Shown piece after piece: positions 25,415-33,490 of a stretch of DNA of 64,000 bases. Both the position numbers and the translations under genes were made by a program. Each line of letters begins with the position of its first letter. The first letter of the stretch is position 1. The notes under the pieces were generated by a model. The model did no database searches, had not been told where the DNA came from, and worked only from the letters and a program-made list of their open reading frames with translations. Source of the stretch: Bacillota bacterium. GTDB taxonomy: Bacteria > Bacillota > Clostridia > Peptostreptococcales > Anaerovoracaceae. The DNA lies in the NCBI GenBank assembly GCA_017417045.1, contig JAFPZZ010000031.1, positions 1-64,000 of the forward strand, read 5' to 3'.

Positions 25415-26941
25415 ATGAAAAAAACCACCATGCTCCTTATAATGGACGGCTTCGGCATAGCCCCCGCCGGCCCCGCCAACGCCATAAGCCATTCAAAGAC
25501 CCCTGAACTGGACCGCCTCTTTGAGACGCGTCCAAACGTGCTCATCCAGGCGAGCGGCCGCTACGTCGGCCTTCCCGACGGACAGATGGGCAATTCGGAG
25601 GTCGGCCACACCAATATGGGCGCCGGAAGGGTCGTTTGGCAGGAGCTCAGCCGCATAGGAAACGAGATCGAGAGCGGCTCCTTCTTCCGCAACGAAGCCC
25701 TGCTCAAGGCAATGGCGCACGTAAATGAGAATGGCTCCGCGCTCCATGTCTTCGGACTCATGTCCGACGGCGGCGTGCACTCGCATATAGAGCACATCAA
25801 GGCGCTCGCCCGCATGGCGCAGATGAACGAGATAGAAAAGCTCTTCATCCACTGCTTCATGGACGGAAGGGACACGGCTCCCACCTCCGGCGCAGGCTAC
25901 GTGGAGGAGATGGAGAGCTGCCTGGCCGAGCTCGGCCTTGGACAGGTCGGTACCGTCATGGGAAGATACTACGCCATGGACCGCGACAAGCGCTGGGAGA
26001 GGGTGAAGCTGGCATACGACGCGCTGACAGCGCCCTGCCCCTCGGGCATAAAGGGCGGCGCAGAGGCTGTCAAGAGCGCCTACGAAGCGGGCGAGACAGA
26101 CGAGTTCATAAAGCCCATAGCGATCGAGGGCTTCAGCGGGATAAAAAGCGGAGACTCCGTGATATTCGCGAATTTCCGTCCCGACAGAGCGAGGGAGATC
26201 ACCAGGGCCTTCGTGGATCCGGACTTCGACGGCTTTGAAAGGCCCGCTCCGCCGGAAGACCTAGTATACGTCTGCATGACCCAGTACGACGCGACCATAC
26301 CCAACGCAGAGATAGCCTTCAGACCGCAGTCGCTCAGGAACACACTCGGAGAATACGCCTCGGCCCTCGGAAAGACCCAGCTCAGGATAGCCGAGACCGA
26401 GAAATACGCGCACGTGACTTTCTTCTTCAACGGAGGCGTTGAGGCGCCGTACGAGGGCGAATCCAGGATACTGGTGGCCTCCCCCAAGGTCGCGACCTAC
26501 GACCTTCAGCCCGAGATGAGCGCCTACGAGGTGACCGAAAAGGCAGCCGCCGCTATAGATAGCGGCGAGTTCGACATGATCATCATGAACCTCGCGAACT
26601 GCGATATGGTCGGCCACACAGGCGTGTTTGAAGCCGCGGTGAAGGCCGTCGAGACCGTCGACAGCTGCGTTGGGACCATAGTCCGCGCCATGGAAAAGAA
26701 CGGCGGAGACCTGCTGATAACAGCCGACCACGGAAACGTGGACGAGATGATGGACGAGACCGGCGCCCCCATGACGGCTCACACGACCAATCCCGTCCCG
26801 CTGATACTGGTCAGCGAAAAGGATCTGGCCCTGGACGAAGGCGGCGCCCTGTGCGACCTCGCGCCCACCCTGCTCGGACTCATGGGCGAGCCCGTGCCGG
26901 CCGAGATGGAGGGAAGGTCGCTGCTTAAGGCCCTGTGCTGA
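25415..26941 (+). CDS. gpmI: 2,3-bisphosphoglycerate-independent phosphoglycerate mutase
   Basis: A 508-residue iPGM that interconverts 3- and 2-phosphoglycerate in glycolysis with two manganese ions. D11 in LLIMDGFG and the catalytic serine S61 in MGNSEVGHTNMGAGR are in place, followed by HCFMDGRDTAP, NFRPDRAREITR, CDMVGHTG and TADHGNVDEMMDE for the remaining metal ligands. I placed the start at 25415 after AAGGTG; the frame is open upstream but that stretch is not conserved. The gene stands alone and is not in a gap-pgk-tpi cluster. A strong bidirectional terminator follows. Confidence 0.96.
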   Translation: MKKTTMLLIMDGFGIAPAGPANAISHSKTPELDRLFETRPNVLIQASGRYVGLPDGQMGNSEVGHTNMGAGRVVWQELSRIGNEIESGSFFRNEALLKAMAHVNENGSALHVFGLMSDGGVHSHIEHIKALARMAQMNEIEKLFIHCFMDGRDTAPTSGAGYVEEMESCLAELGLGQVGTVMGRYYAMDRDKRWERVKLAYDALTAPCPSGIKGGAEAVKSAYEAGETDEFIKPIAIEGFSGIKSGDSVIFANFRPDRAREITRAFVDPDFDGFERPAPPEDLVYVCMTQYDATIPNAEIAFRPQSLRNTLGEYASALGKTQLRIAETEKYAHVTFFFNGGVEAPYEGESRILVASPKVATYDLQPEMSAYEVTEKAAAAIDSGEFDMIIMNLANCDMVGHTGVFEAAVKAVETVDSCVGTIVRAMEKNGGDLLITADHGNVDEMMDETGAPMTAHTTNPVPLILVSEKDLALDEGGALCDLAPTLLGLMGEPVPAEMEGRSLLKALC

Positions 26942-26990
26942 GCAATTACAGCGACTGCCGCAGAATTGCATCCGCATTGCATAAAGATCG

Positions 26991-27013
26991 GGCCCCGCGC
27001 TATGCGCGGGGCC
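26991..27013. terminator. Bidirectional terminator between gpmI and the flavoprotein gene
   Basis: GGCCCCGCGC pairs exactly with GCGCGGGGCC around TAT. On the plus strand TTTCTATTCT follows. Confidence 0.8.
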
Positions 27014-27076
27014 TTTCTATTCTCGTATTTCTTCCGCGGGGCTCATACCACGCAGATCATTCCTGATCTAAGTTTT

Positions 27077-28831
27077 CTAAAGGCCATTCGTACGTCGAGC
27101 CAGAAAGTCCATAGCGGCCTCGGCCAGATGCACCCCGTCGCAGGCCGCGGACATTATCCCGCCCGCATAGCCGGCGCCCTCCCCTCCGGGGAACAGTCCC
27201 TCTATGACGCTTCCGTCCGACGCCAGGCATCTGCGCTGCGCGTCTCTCTTTATCCTGAAGGGCGCGGAGCTCCTCGATTCGACCGCCGTGAGCAGAGCCG
27301 AGGGATCGTCGAAGCCCTGTAGCCGTCTGCCGAGCTTTGGGAGGGCCTCGCGAAGATCCGCGCTCACGAAGTCAGGCAAGCACTTTTCAATATCTGCGAA
27401 AACTATCCCGGGACGGTAGCTGGGCTCTGGAGCGTCCGCAAGCACGGCGTCCATTCCGTCTTCTTTTAGAGAGTCTCCGACTTTCTGATCTGGAGCGAAT
27501 AATTCTCCCGTTCTCCGCAGCTGAGCCAGGGGATCTCCGACCCTCTGCTCAGGGTCCAGAAAGTCTCCCACCCTCTGCGCAGGCGCCCTGTAGCTCGAAG
27601 CTCCGAGCTCGAAGGCGAGCCTCTCATAGCGCTCCTGCAGCTCTATTCCGGCGAGCGGATGCTCAGACGGGAAATCCTCCGTGCGCACGTCGCAGAGCAG
27701 TGCGCTGTTGGCGTTCTCTCCCGCGCGGTCCGAGTCGCTCATCCCGTTGGTGACGACTCCTCCCTCCTGAGAGGCCGACGCGACGACGCGGCCGCCGGGA
27801 CACATGCAGAAGGTATAGACTCCCCTGCCGTCCGAGCACTTGGTATTCAGTTTATATTCCGCCGGCGGAAGGCCGAGCACCTCATGCGGCGCTCCGTACT
27901 GGGCAATATCGATGAGCCTCTGCTTATGCTCTATGCGCACGCCCATCGAGAACTGCTTCTGCTCCATCATCAGACCCTGGGCGTAAAGAGCCCTGACGGT
28001 ATCCCTCGCGCTGTGTCCAAGGGCGATTATCAGGGCGTCGGCGTCTAAACGCTCCTCGCCCTCTGCAGTCCTGACGAAGACTCCTTTGAGCGCCCCGCCG
28101 GATATATCGACTCCAACGAGCTCGGTCTCGAAGCGAAGCTCTCCTCCGAGCTCCTGTATCCTTTTCCTGATATTCACGACGAGCCCCCTCAGCACGTCCG
28201 TCCCTATGTGGGGATGCTGGAGATAGAGTATCTCGGGTGACGCTCCGGCGCTGACGAAGCTCTCCAAAACGAAACGCTTCGCGGGGTCCTTGGTCCCGGT
28301 CGTCAGCTTCCCGTCCGAGAAGGTCCCGGCTCCGCCCTCGCCGAACTGCACGTTCGTGAGCGTGCTGAGACCGCCGCCGCCCCAAAAGCTCTCGACTGCC
28401 TCTACCCTCTTTTTCATCTCGGAGCCGCGCTCGAGTATCAGGGGCCTGAGTCCGCAGGCCGCCAGCGCGAGTCCGGCGAACATGCCGCAGGGTCCGAAGC
28501 CCGCAACGACGGGCCTTGAAACGAGTCCCTTGGAAGCGGCCTCGGCAAGTCCCTCAGGGGCAGAAACGCTATAGCTCTCGTCTCTGGCCTCTGAAAGCTT
28601 CGCTCCGCTGCGCCTGGCGGCAGCAAAAAGGGCCTCATCGCTGAGACCCGTATTCAGGTCGAGGCTGTAGACCTTGTATATCTCGGGCTTTTTTCTGGAG
28701 TCGAGCGACTTCCTGGCGATGCTGACCGAATCCAGGCTTCCCTTTGGCAGCCTGAGCTTCTTTTCGGCTCTCTCCAAGAGCAGCTCCTCGCTCTCCTCAG
28801 GCCTGAGTTTTATCTCGTGTATCCTTACCAT
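27077..28831 (-). CDS. FAD-dependent oxidoreductase, COG2509 type, with inserted 10-residue repeats
   Basis: A 584-residue flavoprotein of the uncharacterised COG2509 family. After about 100 N-terminal residues comes the FAD motif GFGPCGMFAG (111-116), then SFWGGGGLSTLTNVQFGEGG with the family's conserved glycine run, TFCMCPGGRVVAS, and a C-terminal GGEGAGYAGGIMSAACDG. Substrate is unknown. Residues 417-456 are unusual: four back-to-back 10-residue units (PAQRVGDFLD, PEQRVGDPLA, QLRRTGELFA, PDQKVGDSLK) where I expect a single one. It is the last gene of a minus operon behind a BaiN-like flavoprotein, 14 bases away. Confidence 0.85.
   Translation of the reverse strand: MVRIHEIKLRPEESEELLLERAEKKLRLPKGSLDSVSIARKSLDSRKKPEIYKVYSLDLNTGLSDEALFAAARRSGAKLSEARDESYSVSAPEGLAEAASKGLVSRPVVAGFGPCGMFAGLALAACGLRPLILERGSEMKKRVEAVESFWGGGGLSTLTNVQFGEGGAGTFSDGKLTTGTKDPAKRFVLESFVSAGASPEILYLQHPHIGTDVLRGLVVNIRKRIQELGGELRFETELVGVDISGGALKGVFVRTAEGEERLDADALIIALGHSARDTVRALYAQGLMMEQKQFSMGVRIEHKQRLIDIAQYGAPHEVLGLPPAEYKLNTKCSDGRGVYTFCMCPGGRVVASASQEGGVVTNGMSDSDRAGENANSALLCDVRTEDFPSEHPLAGIELQERYERLAFELGASSYRAPAQRVGDFLDPEQRVGDPLAQLRRTGELFAPDQKVGDSLKEDGMDAVLADAPEPSYRPGIVFADIEKCLPDFVSADLREALPKLGRRLQGFDDPSALLTAVESRSSAPFRIKRDAQRRCLASDGSVIEGLFPGGEGAGYAGGIMSAACDGVHLAEAAMDFLARRTNGL
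27464..27583 (-). repeat. Four tandem 30-bp units inside the COG2509-type gene
   Basis: Units 27554-27583, 27524-27553, 27494-27523 and 27464-27493 each encode 10 residues with a V/T-G-D/E core at the same place. The first two are most alike (CAGAGGGT then GGAGA). The period is exactly 30, so the frame is kept. Confidence 0.8.
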
Positions 28832-28845
28832 TTGTCTCCGTTCTG

Positions 28846-30111
28846 CTAAAGGCTCCGGGCCGCGGCCATACCAGCGGCCATTCCGGAGGCGAAGGCAAAG
28901 CTGAGGTTGAATCCTCCGCAGCGCGCGTCGACGTCGAGCAGCTCGCCTGCGAGATATAGATATTTTGACCTCGCGGACGCAAAGCTCTGGGGATCGACCT
29001 CGCTCAGGCTTACTCCTCCGCAGGTGACCTGCGCGTCCTTCCAGGACTTGGTCCCGGTTATATCGAAGCTCAGAGTCTTCAGAAGCCTGGCGATGCGCTT
29101 GATATCGGAGCTTTCCAGCGAAGCGCAGAGCCTTCCAGGCTTAGCTCCGGCGCGGCTCGAGATGTACGAAGCCACGCGGTCAGGGACGAGCCCCGTGAGC
29201 AGCATGGGAACGGGCTCGTTTCTGAAGCCTGCTCTTCTGTGCGTCAGCAGCTCCTCGACGCTCTGATCGCTGTATTCCTCCATGAGGTCGAGCTCCGCCC
29301 TGTAGGAGACTCCCTCCTCATATCTCAAGAATCGGCTGACGTTGAAGGTGCATATGCCCGAGAGGCTGTCCCTGGTGAACTGCACCTCTCCGCTGTCCTC
29401 CGCCGCGAGCCTGCTGCCGTAACCCATGACCCCGAGCAGCTTTATGCGCGCGCGGACCCTCGCGCCCACCATCATGGATATATCGTCCCTCGTGACGAGC
29501 TGAGTCAGCGCGGGTATGGGCTTGATCACGCTGTGTCCGAAGGACGCCGCGAGTTTATAGCCGTCTCCCGTGCAGCCGTACTGTATTCCTGCCTTGCCGC
29601 CGGTGGCGATGACGACCCTCCTCGCGTAGAGGTAGTCCCTCTCCGCCGACAGTATCTTGCAGCTGTCCTCTATCTGGCTGATCTCCCTGACGTCGAAGCC
29701 GCAGACTATCTCTATCCCGGCGTTCCCGACTGCCGTGAGTAGAGCTCTCACCACGTCGGCAGCCTGGTTCGAGCGCGGATAGAGCCTGCCGTCTTCTTCC
29801 TCTCTCGGCTCTATTCCGAGCTCCCTGAGGAAGCGTATCATCTTTTCCGCCGAGCTCCCCGAAAAGAGGCTCTTCGCGTGGGGAGGCACCCCTTCCGTCC
29901 CGGCGGAGCGAAAATCCTCGGGCTTGACGAAGCGGTTCATATAGTTGCAGCGCCCGTTTCCAGTCGCGTACAGCTTCTTCGCGGGTTCGGAGTTCTTCTC
30001 CACTATGACTATCCTCAGCCCAGGTCCGATCTGGGCAGCCGAGATCGCCGCGAGAAGGCCTGATGCCCCCGCTCCTATCACCGCTATGTCGTAATGGGCG
30101 CCTCTCTTCAT
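28846..30111 (-). CDS. NAD(P)/FAD-dependent oxidoreductase, HI0933/BaiN family
   Basis: A 421-residue flavoprotein. DIAVIGAGASGLLAAI (GxGxxG at 13-18) binds FAD, ATGNGRCNYMN is the signature of the HI0933-like family, and GGKAGIQYGCTGDGYKLA and ARCGGFNLSFAFASGMAAG close the flavin site. One family member, BaiN, reduces bile acids in gut Clostridia, but most relatives have no known substrate, so the name does not imply that activity. It sits between the beta-CASP protein gene and the COG2509-type flavoprotein gene, closely spaced in one operon. Length and motifs are normal. Confidence 0.88.
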   Translation of the reverse strand: MKRGAHYDIAVIGAGASGLLAAISAAQIGPGLRIVIVEKNSEPAKKLYATGNGRCNYMNRFVKPEDFRSAGTEGVPPHAKSLFSGSSAEKMIRFLRELGIEPREEEDGRLYPRSNQAADVVRALLTAVGNAGIEIVCGFDVREISQIEDSCKILSAERDYLYARRVVIATGGKAGIQYGCTGDGYKLAASFGHSVIKPIPALTQLVTRDDISMMVGARVRARIKLLGVMGYGSRLAAEDSGEVQFTRDSLSGICTFNVSRFLRYEEGVSYRAELDLMEEYSDQSVEELLTHRRAGFRNEPVPMLLTGLVPDRVASYISSRAGAKPGRLCASLESSDIKRIARLLKTLSFDITGTKSWKDAQVTCGGVSLSEVDPQSFASARSKYLYLAGELLDVDARCGGFNLSFAFASGMAAGMAAARSL

Positions 30112-30137
30112 TTCCTTTGCCTTTCAGCAGCCGTACG

Positions 30138-31862
30138 CTATCTGTTTTCCTCTGGCTCGGTCTCAGACGCGGACCCTGCGCTCTCCGGCGGTATGGCTCC
30201 CGCGTCTCCAGTGACGAGCTCGTCGGAAGCTGCCACGGCTCCGAGAGCCAGGACCTCCTTTTCCAGGTCAGCTACCGTGTTCTTGAGCTCCGTGAGCTTT
30301 TCGGGAGACAGCTCCTTGCTCACGGCCATCGTGGTGCTGTAGAGTATATCCTCGAGCTCGTCGTGCATCCTGGATATGCGTTCCCTGACGCCGTCGACCT
30401 CTTCTTCGCTCACGAAATCCTGCTCGGGCGTATCGCCCTCGAGCACCGTGCCGTCCTTGATATCGAACTCCTCGAATCCCTCGACGGGATGACAGTTCCA
30501 GCCCTTGTTGACGTAGACGTATTCGGCGAAAGCCTGCTTGCTCTCCTCTTCGCCGTGGACGAGGAAGATGTGCCCGGGCTGCCTTTCGAAGCCGTCCAGC
30601 CATTTGTAGAGCTCATCCCTGTCCGCGTGGCCGGAGAAGCCCTCGAGGCTGTATATCTGGGCCTTCACTGCGATCTCCTCGCCGAAGAGGGTGACGGTCT
30701 TCTCCCCCTCTATGAGCCTTCTGCCCAGGGTGCCTTCCGCCTGATATCCGACGAAGACTACGCTGTTTTTCGGATCCCAGAGATTGTGCTTGAGGTGGTG
30801 CCTTATGCGGCCCGCGTCGCACATGCCGCTCGCGGAGAGTATGATCTTCGGCTTTCCGTCCCCGTTCAGCCTCTGGCTCTCCTCGCTGGTCGCGACGAAG
30901 CGCAGGTTCTGAAATTCAAGCGGATGATCTCCGAGCACTATATATTCCCTGGCCTCGTCGTCGTAGCTCTGGGCGTTGTCCAAAAATACCTGGGTCGCCT
31001 GGGCGGCCATGGGGCTGTCCACGTACACCGGCACGTCCTTGAGAGCCTCGTGAGCCGGCCCGACTCCGTCGTATACCTTGTTGAGCTCGAAGAGCAGCTC
31101 CTGAGTGCGTCCTACCGCGAAGCTCGGTATTATTACGTTCCCTCCGCGGGCGCTGGTCTTCACGGCTATGTCTATGAGCCTTGAACTGCTCACCTGGTTG
31201 GACTCGTGGAGCCTTCCCCCGTAGGTGGTCTCCATGATGAGCACGTCGGCCTTCTTTATCTTCTTCGGGTCTTTGAGTATGGGCCTGTCGGGCATGCCAA
31301 GGTCTCCGGAGAAGACGAGCTTGGTAGTATTGCCGTCCTCCTGCACGAAGAGCTCTATGATCGCGGAACCGAGTATATGTCCGGCCTCGTTGAAAACGAC
31401 CTTCATGCAGTCGTTGAGCTCGAAGAGCTGGTCGTAGCGCCTGGGAACCACGAGCTTAATGGCCTCCTCGGCGTCGGCCATGGTGTAGAGCGGCTCGAGA
31501 GCTTCCCTGCCTGAGCGCTCCGCCCTCTTTGCGTCCCATTTCGCGTCGGTCTCATGTATGTGCGCGCTGTCCCTGAGCATCACTCCGAGCAGATCGGCGG
31601 TGGCGTCGGTGGCGTACACGGGGCCCTTGAAGCCGCGCTTGACGAGCAGCGGAAGTCTGCCGCAGTGATCGATATGAGCGTGGCTTATCACTACACATTC
31701 GATCTCCTTGGGGTCAAACGGAAACGGGGTCCTGTTCATGCGCTCCATCTCCTTGCCGCCCTGGAACATTCCACAGTCCAGTAGTATCTTGTGCCCCCCG
31801 GCCGATACCAGATGACAGGAGCCGGTGACGCCGGTGGCTGCGCCGCAGAACTTTATCTTCAT
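30138..31862 (-). CDS. Metallo-beta-lactamase/beta-CASP protein (RNA-processing exonuclease-like)
   Basis: A 574-residue protein starting MKIKFCGAATGVTGSCHLV. SHAHIDHCGRLP (61-66) is the zinc motif HxHxDH, FSGDLG and GFSGHADRDEL give later ligands, and VYVDSPMAAQATQVF with ILSASGMCDAGRI marks the beta-CASP domain with RMMBL end (LVHGEEE). The layout matches bacterial CPSF-like proteins (YSH1 type), which cut RNA; DNA targets cannot be excluded. An acidic tail of about 100 residues follows. Start chosen at 31862 after AGGAGGAAAGG; 10 bases separate it from the HdeD-like gene upstream. Confidence 0.87.
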   Translation of the reverse strand: MKIKFCGAATGVTGSCHLVSAGGHKILLDCGMFQGGKEMERMNRTPFPFDPKEIECVVISHAHIDHCGRLPLLVKRGFKGPVYATDATADLLGVMLRDSAHIHETDAKWDAKRAERSGREALEPLYTMADAEEAIKLVVPRRYDQLFELNDCMKVVFNEAGHILGSAIIELFVQEDGNTTKLVFSGDLGMPDRPILKDPKKIKKADVLIMETTYGGRLHESNQVSSSRLIDIAVKTSARGGNVIIPSFAVGRTQELLFELNKVYDGVGPAHEALKDVPVYVDSPMAAQATQVFLDNAQSYDDEAREYIVLGDHPLEFQNLRFVATSEESQRLNGDGKPKIILSASGMCDAGRIRHHLKHNLWDPKNSVVFVGYQAEGTLGRRLIEGEKTVTLFGEEIAVKAQIYSLEGFSGHADRDELYKWLDGFERQPGHIFLVHGEEESKQAFAEYVYVNKGWNCHPVEGFEEFDIKDGTVLEGDTPEQDFVSEEEVDGVRERISRMHDELEDILYSTTMAVSKELSPEKLTELKNTVADLEKEVLALGAVAASDELVTGDAGAIPPESAGSASETEPEENR

Positions 31863-31872
31863 TCCTTTCCTC

Positions 31873-33324
31873 CTATCTGCCCTCGGGATCCGCCTTGTTC
31901 GGATCAAGGGCGTCGAACGAGAGCTTTTGATCGAATATACCTTCGTCGGACAGGCGCTGACGCTGCTTGGCGCTGCTCAGCTCGCCCTCCTTGAGCCCTG
32001 TGAAGGCTCTGTATTCCTCTTTCTTTCCCTTCTTTGAGTCGATCTCCCTGAGGATATCGAGCCTCTTCCACGCCTCGCCGCCCTCTGCCTTAGTATCGGC
32101 CGGGGGAAGCACTATATCGTCGAATGCGAGGTCTACGTCCTCCGCCTCTATCTCCTCCAGGCTTACGGCCTTTCTTATGGTCAGAGGCTCCTCCGCTGCG
32201 GTCTCGGGCTCCCGGATCTCCTCGTCCTGGGCGCTCTGAGTCCTGAGCCTGGGGATATCTTCGGGCTTCCTGAATTCAGGCCAGAAGGAAGGCTCACTGA
32301 AAGAGCCTGCAGCGGCCGCTGTTTCGGATCCGACGCCCTTGACAGCATCCTTCGGATCAGTTCCGGCGATCTCTAAAGCCTCCGCCGCGTCCGCGGCGTC
32401 CGAGGGCTCCTGCTCGGGATCTTCGGTATTTGAAGCCGCAGCCTGCTCCGAGGCGGCGAGCTTCGCCTGAGCGGCTGCCGTGACCGCCGTCGCTGCCGCT
32501 GCGCCTTCTCCGGCTGCGGAGTCGGTAAAGCCGAGCTCATCGGCTGCCTTTTTTATCTTCTCGACGTCCTCATCGCTGAGGGATATAGTCTCCTCCGCGG
32601 CTGTCCTTGAAGCTGCTTGCCTGGCCTCCTGGCGGAGCCTTCGCTCTTCGCGCCTCTGCTCCTCGGCCTCTCTGCGCAGGCGCTTCTTCTCCGCCTGAGC
32701 CTCTGCCCTTTCCTTGCGGGAAAGGCTGTTCATGTATTCGCGTTCCTTTTTCTTCTGCTCCGCAGCGGCGGCCTTCGCCGCGCGCCGCGCCCTGGCTTCC
32801 TCGGCCTTTTCGGAGGACGCGCCCTCCATATACATCGCGTATACGAGCAGCGAGAGCCCGTTGAGTATGAAAGAAGCTCCCACCAGTATCATTGGAGAGG
32901 CCGCCGAAACGAGCACAGGCATCATCATGACCACGCCGAAGAGGCAGACCATGACCGCGAAGGCCATGACCTTGGCCCAGTCGCGCGGCCTGTAGCGGCT
33001 TACCGCGAAGCTCTGGGAGACCCTCGTGGCTCCCGATATCGCCGTGAGGCTCCCGAAGAACATGGCGACTAGAGCGTCAGGCACCTGGTCGTTGAGCACT
33101 GAGAAGCCGAAAAGCGCAGTTACTATTCCCTCGACAAGAAGGGTGTCGGGTAGCCTGCTCACGCGTCCGGATACTATCCAGGACGCGGTCTCGAGCGCTC
33201 CCGCGAGCAGCATGGCCATGCCGACCACGAAGGCTATGCTCGAAAAGGAATAGCCCGAGAATATAAAGCAAAAGGCGCCGATTATGGAAAGCAGCATTCC
33301 TGCCGCGACTGTGATCATCCTCAT
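31873..33324 (-). CDS. HdeD-like (DUF308) membrane protein with long charged cytoplasmic tail
   Basis: A 483-residue protein. Residues 1 to about 170 form six hydrophobic segments (MLLSIIGAFCFIFSGYSF, SIAFVVGMAMLLAGALE and so on) of the DUF308/HdeD type. A very basic helix follows (about 175-245, KKKEREYMNSLSRKERAEAQ and similar), likely a coiled coil, and then an Ala/Glu-rich, probably disordered region to the end. Plain HdeD proteins stop near 190 residues, so the tail is extra. Function is unknown. It leads a minus operon with the beta-CASP protein and two flavoproteins; the tail could tether a partner to the membrane. Confidence 0.7.
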   Translation of the reverse strand: MRMITVAAGMLLSIIGAFCFIFSGYSFSSIAFVVGMAMLLAGALETASWIVSGRVSRLPDTLLVEGIVTALFGFSVLNDQVPDALVAMFFGSLTAISGATRVSQSFAVSRYRPRDWAKVMAFAVMVCLFGVVMMMPVLVSAASPMILVGASFILNGLSLLVYAMYMEGASSEKAEEARARRAAKAAAAEQKKKEREYMNSLSRKERAEAQAEKKRLRREAEEQRREERRLRQEARQAASRTAAEETISLSDEDVEKIKKAADELGFTDSAAGEGAAAATAVTAAAQAKLAASEQAAASNTEDPEQEPSDAADAAEALEIAGTDPKDAVKGVGSETAAAAGSFSEPSFWPEFRKPEDIPRLRTQSAQDEEIREPETAAEEPLTIRKAVSLEEIEAEDVDLAFDDIVLPPADTKAEGGEAWKRLDILREIDSKKGKKEEYRAFTGLKEGELSSAKQRQRLSDEGIFDQKLSFDALDPNKADPEGR

Positions 33325-33348
33325 ATAATTTACCTCATAGATATTTGA

Positions 33349-33357
33349 ATTATATCA
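33349..33357 (-). promoter_or_regulatory. Extended -10 promoter of the HdeD-like operon
   Basis: On the minus strand TGA-TATAAT (-10 at 33349-33354). A weak TTCCGC lies 17 bases upstream. Confidence 0.5.
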
Positions 33358-33397
33358 TAATTAGGCCCGCTGCGGAAGTGCGCTCGTTCTTCATGTA

Positions 33398-33426
33398 TTG
33401 AACAAGGGCTTAAAGGATGCTAAAGT
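33398..33426 (+). promoter_or_regulatory. Promoter of the YtcJ-like amidohydrolase gene
   Basis: TTGAAC (33398-33403), 17 bases ending TGC, TAAAGT (33421-33426). Leader is about 58 bases. Confidence 0.6.
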
Positions 33427-33490
33427 TTATTAAAACGACAAGGATATCAGCGACGCAGGCTCATACGCCGCAAGGCGGGGAGGATTTTGC

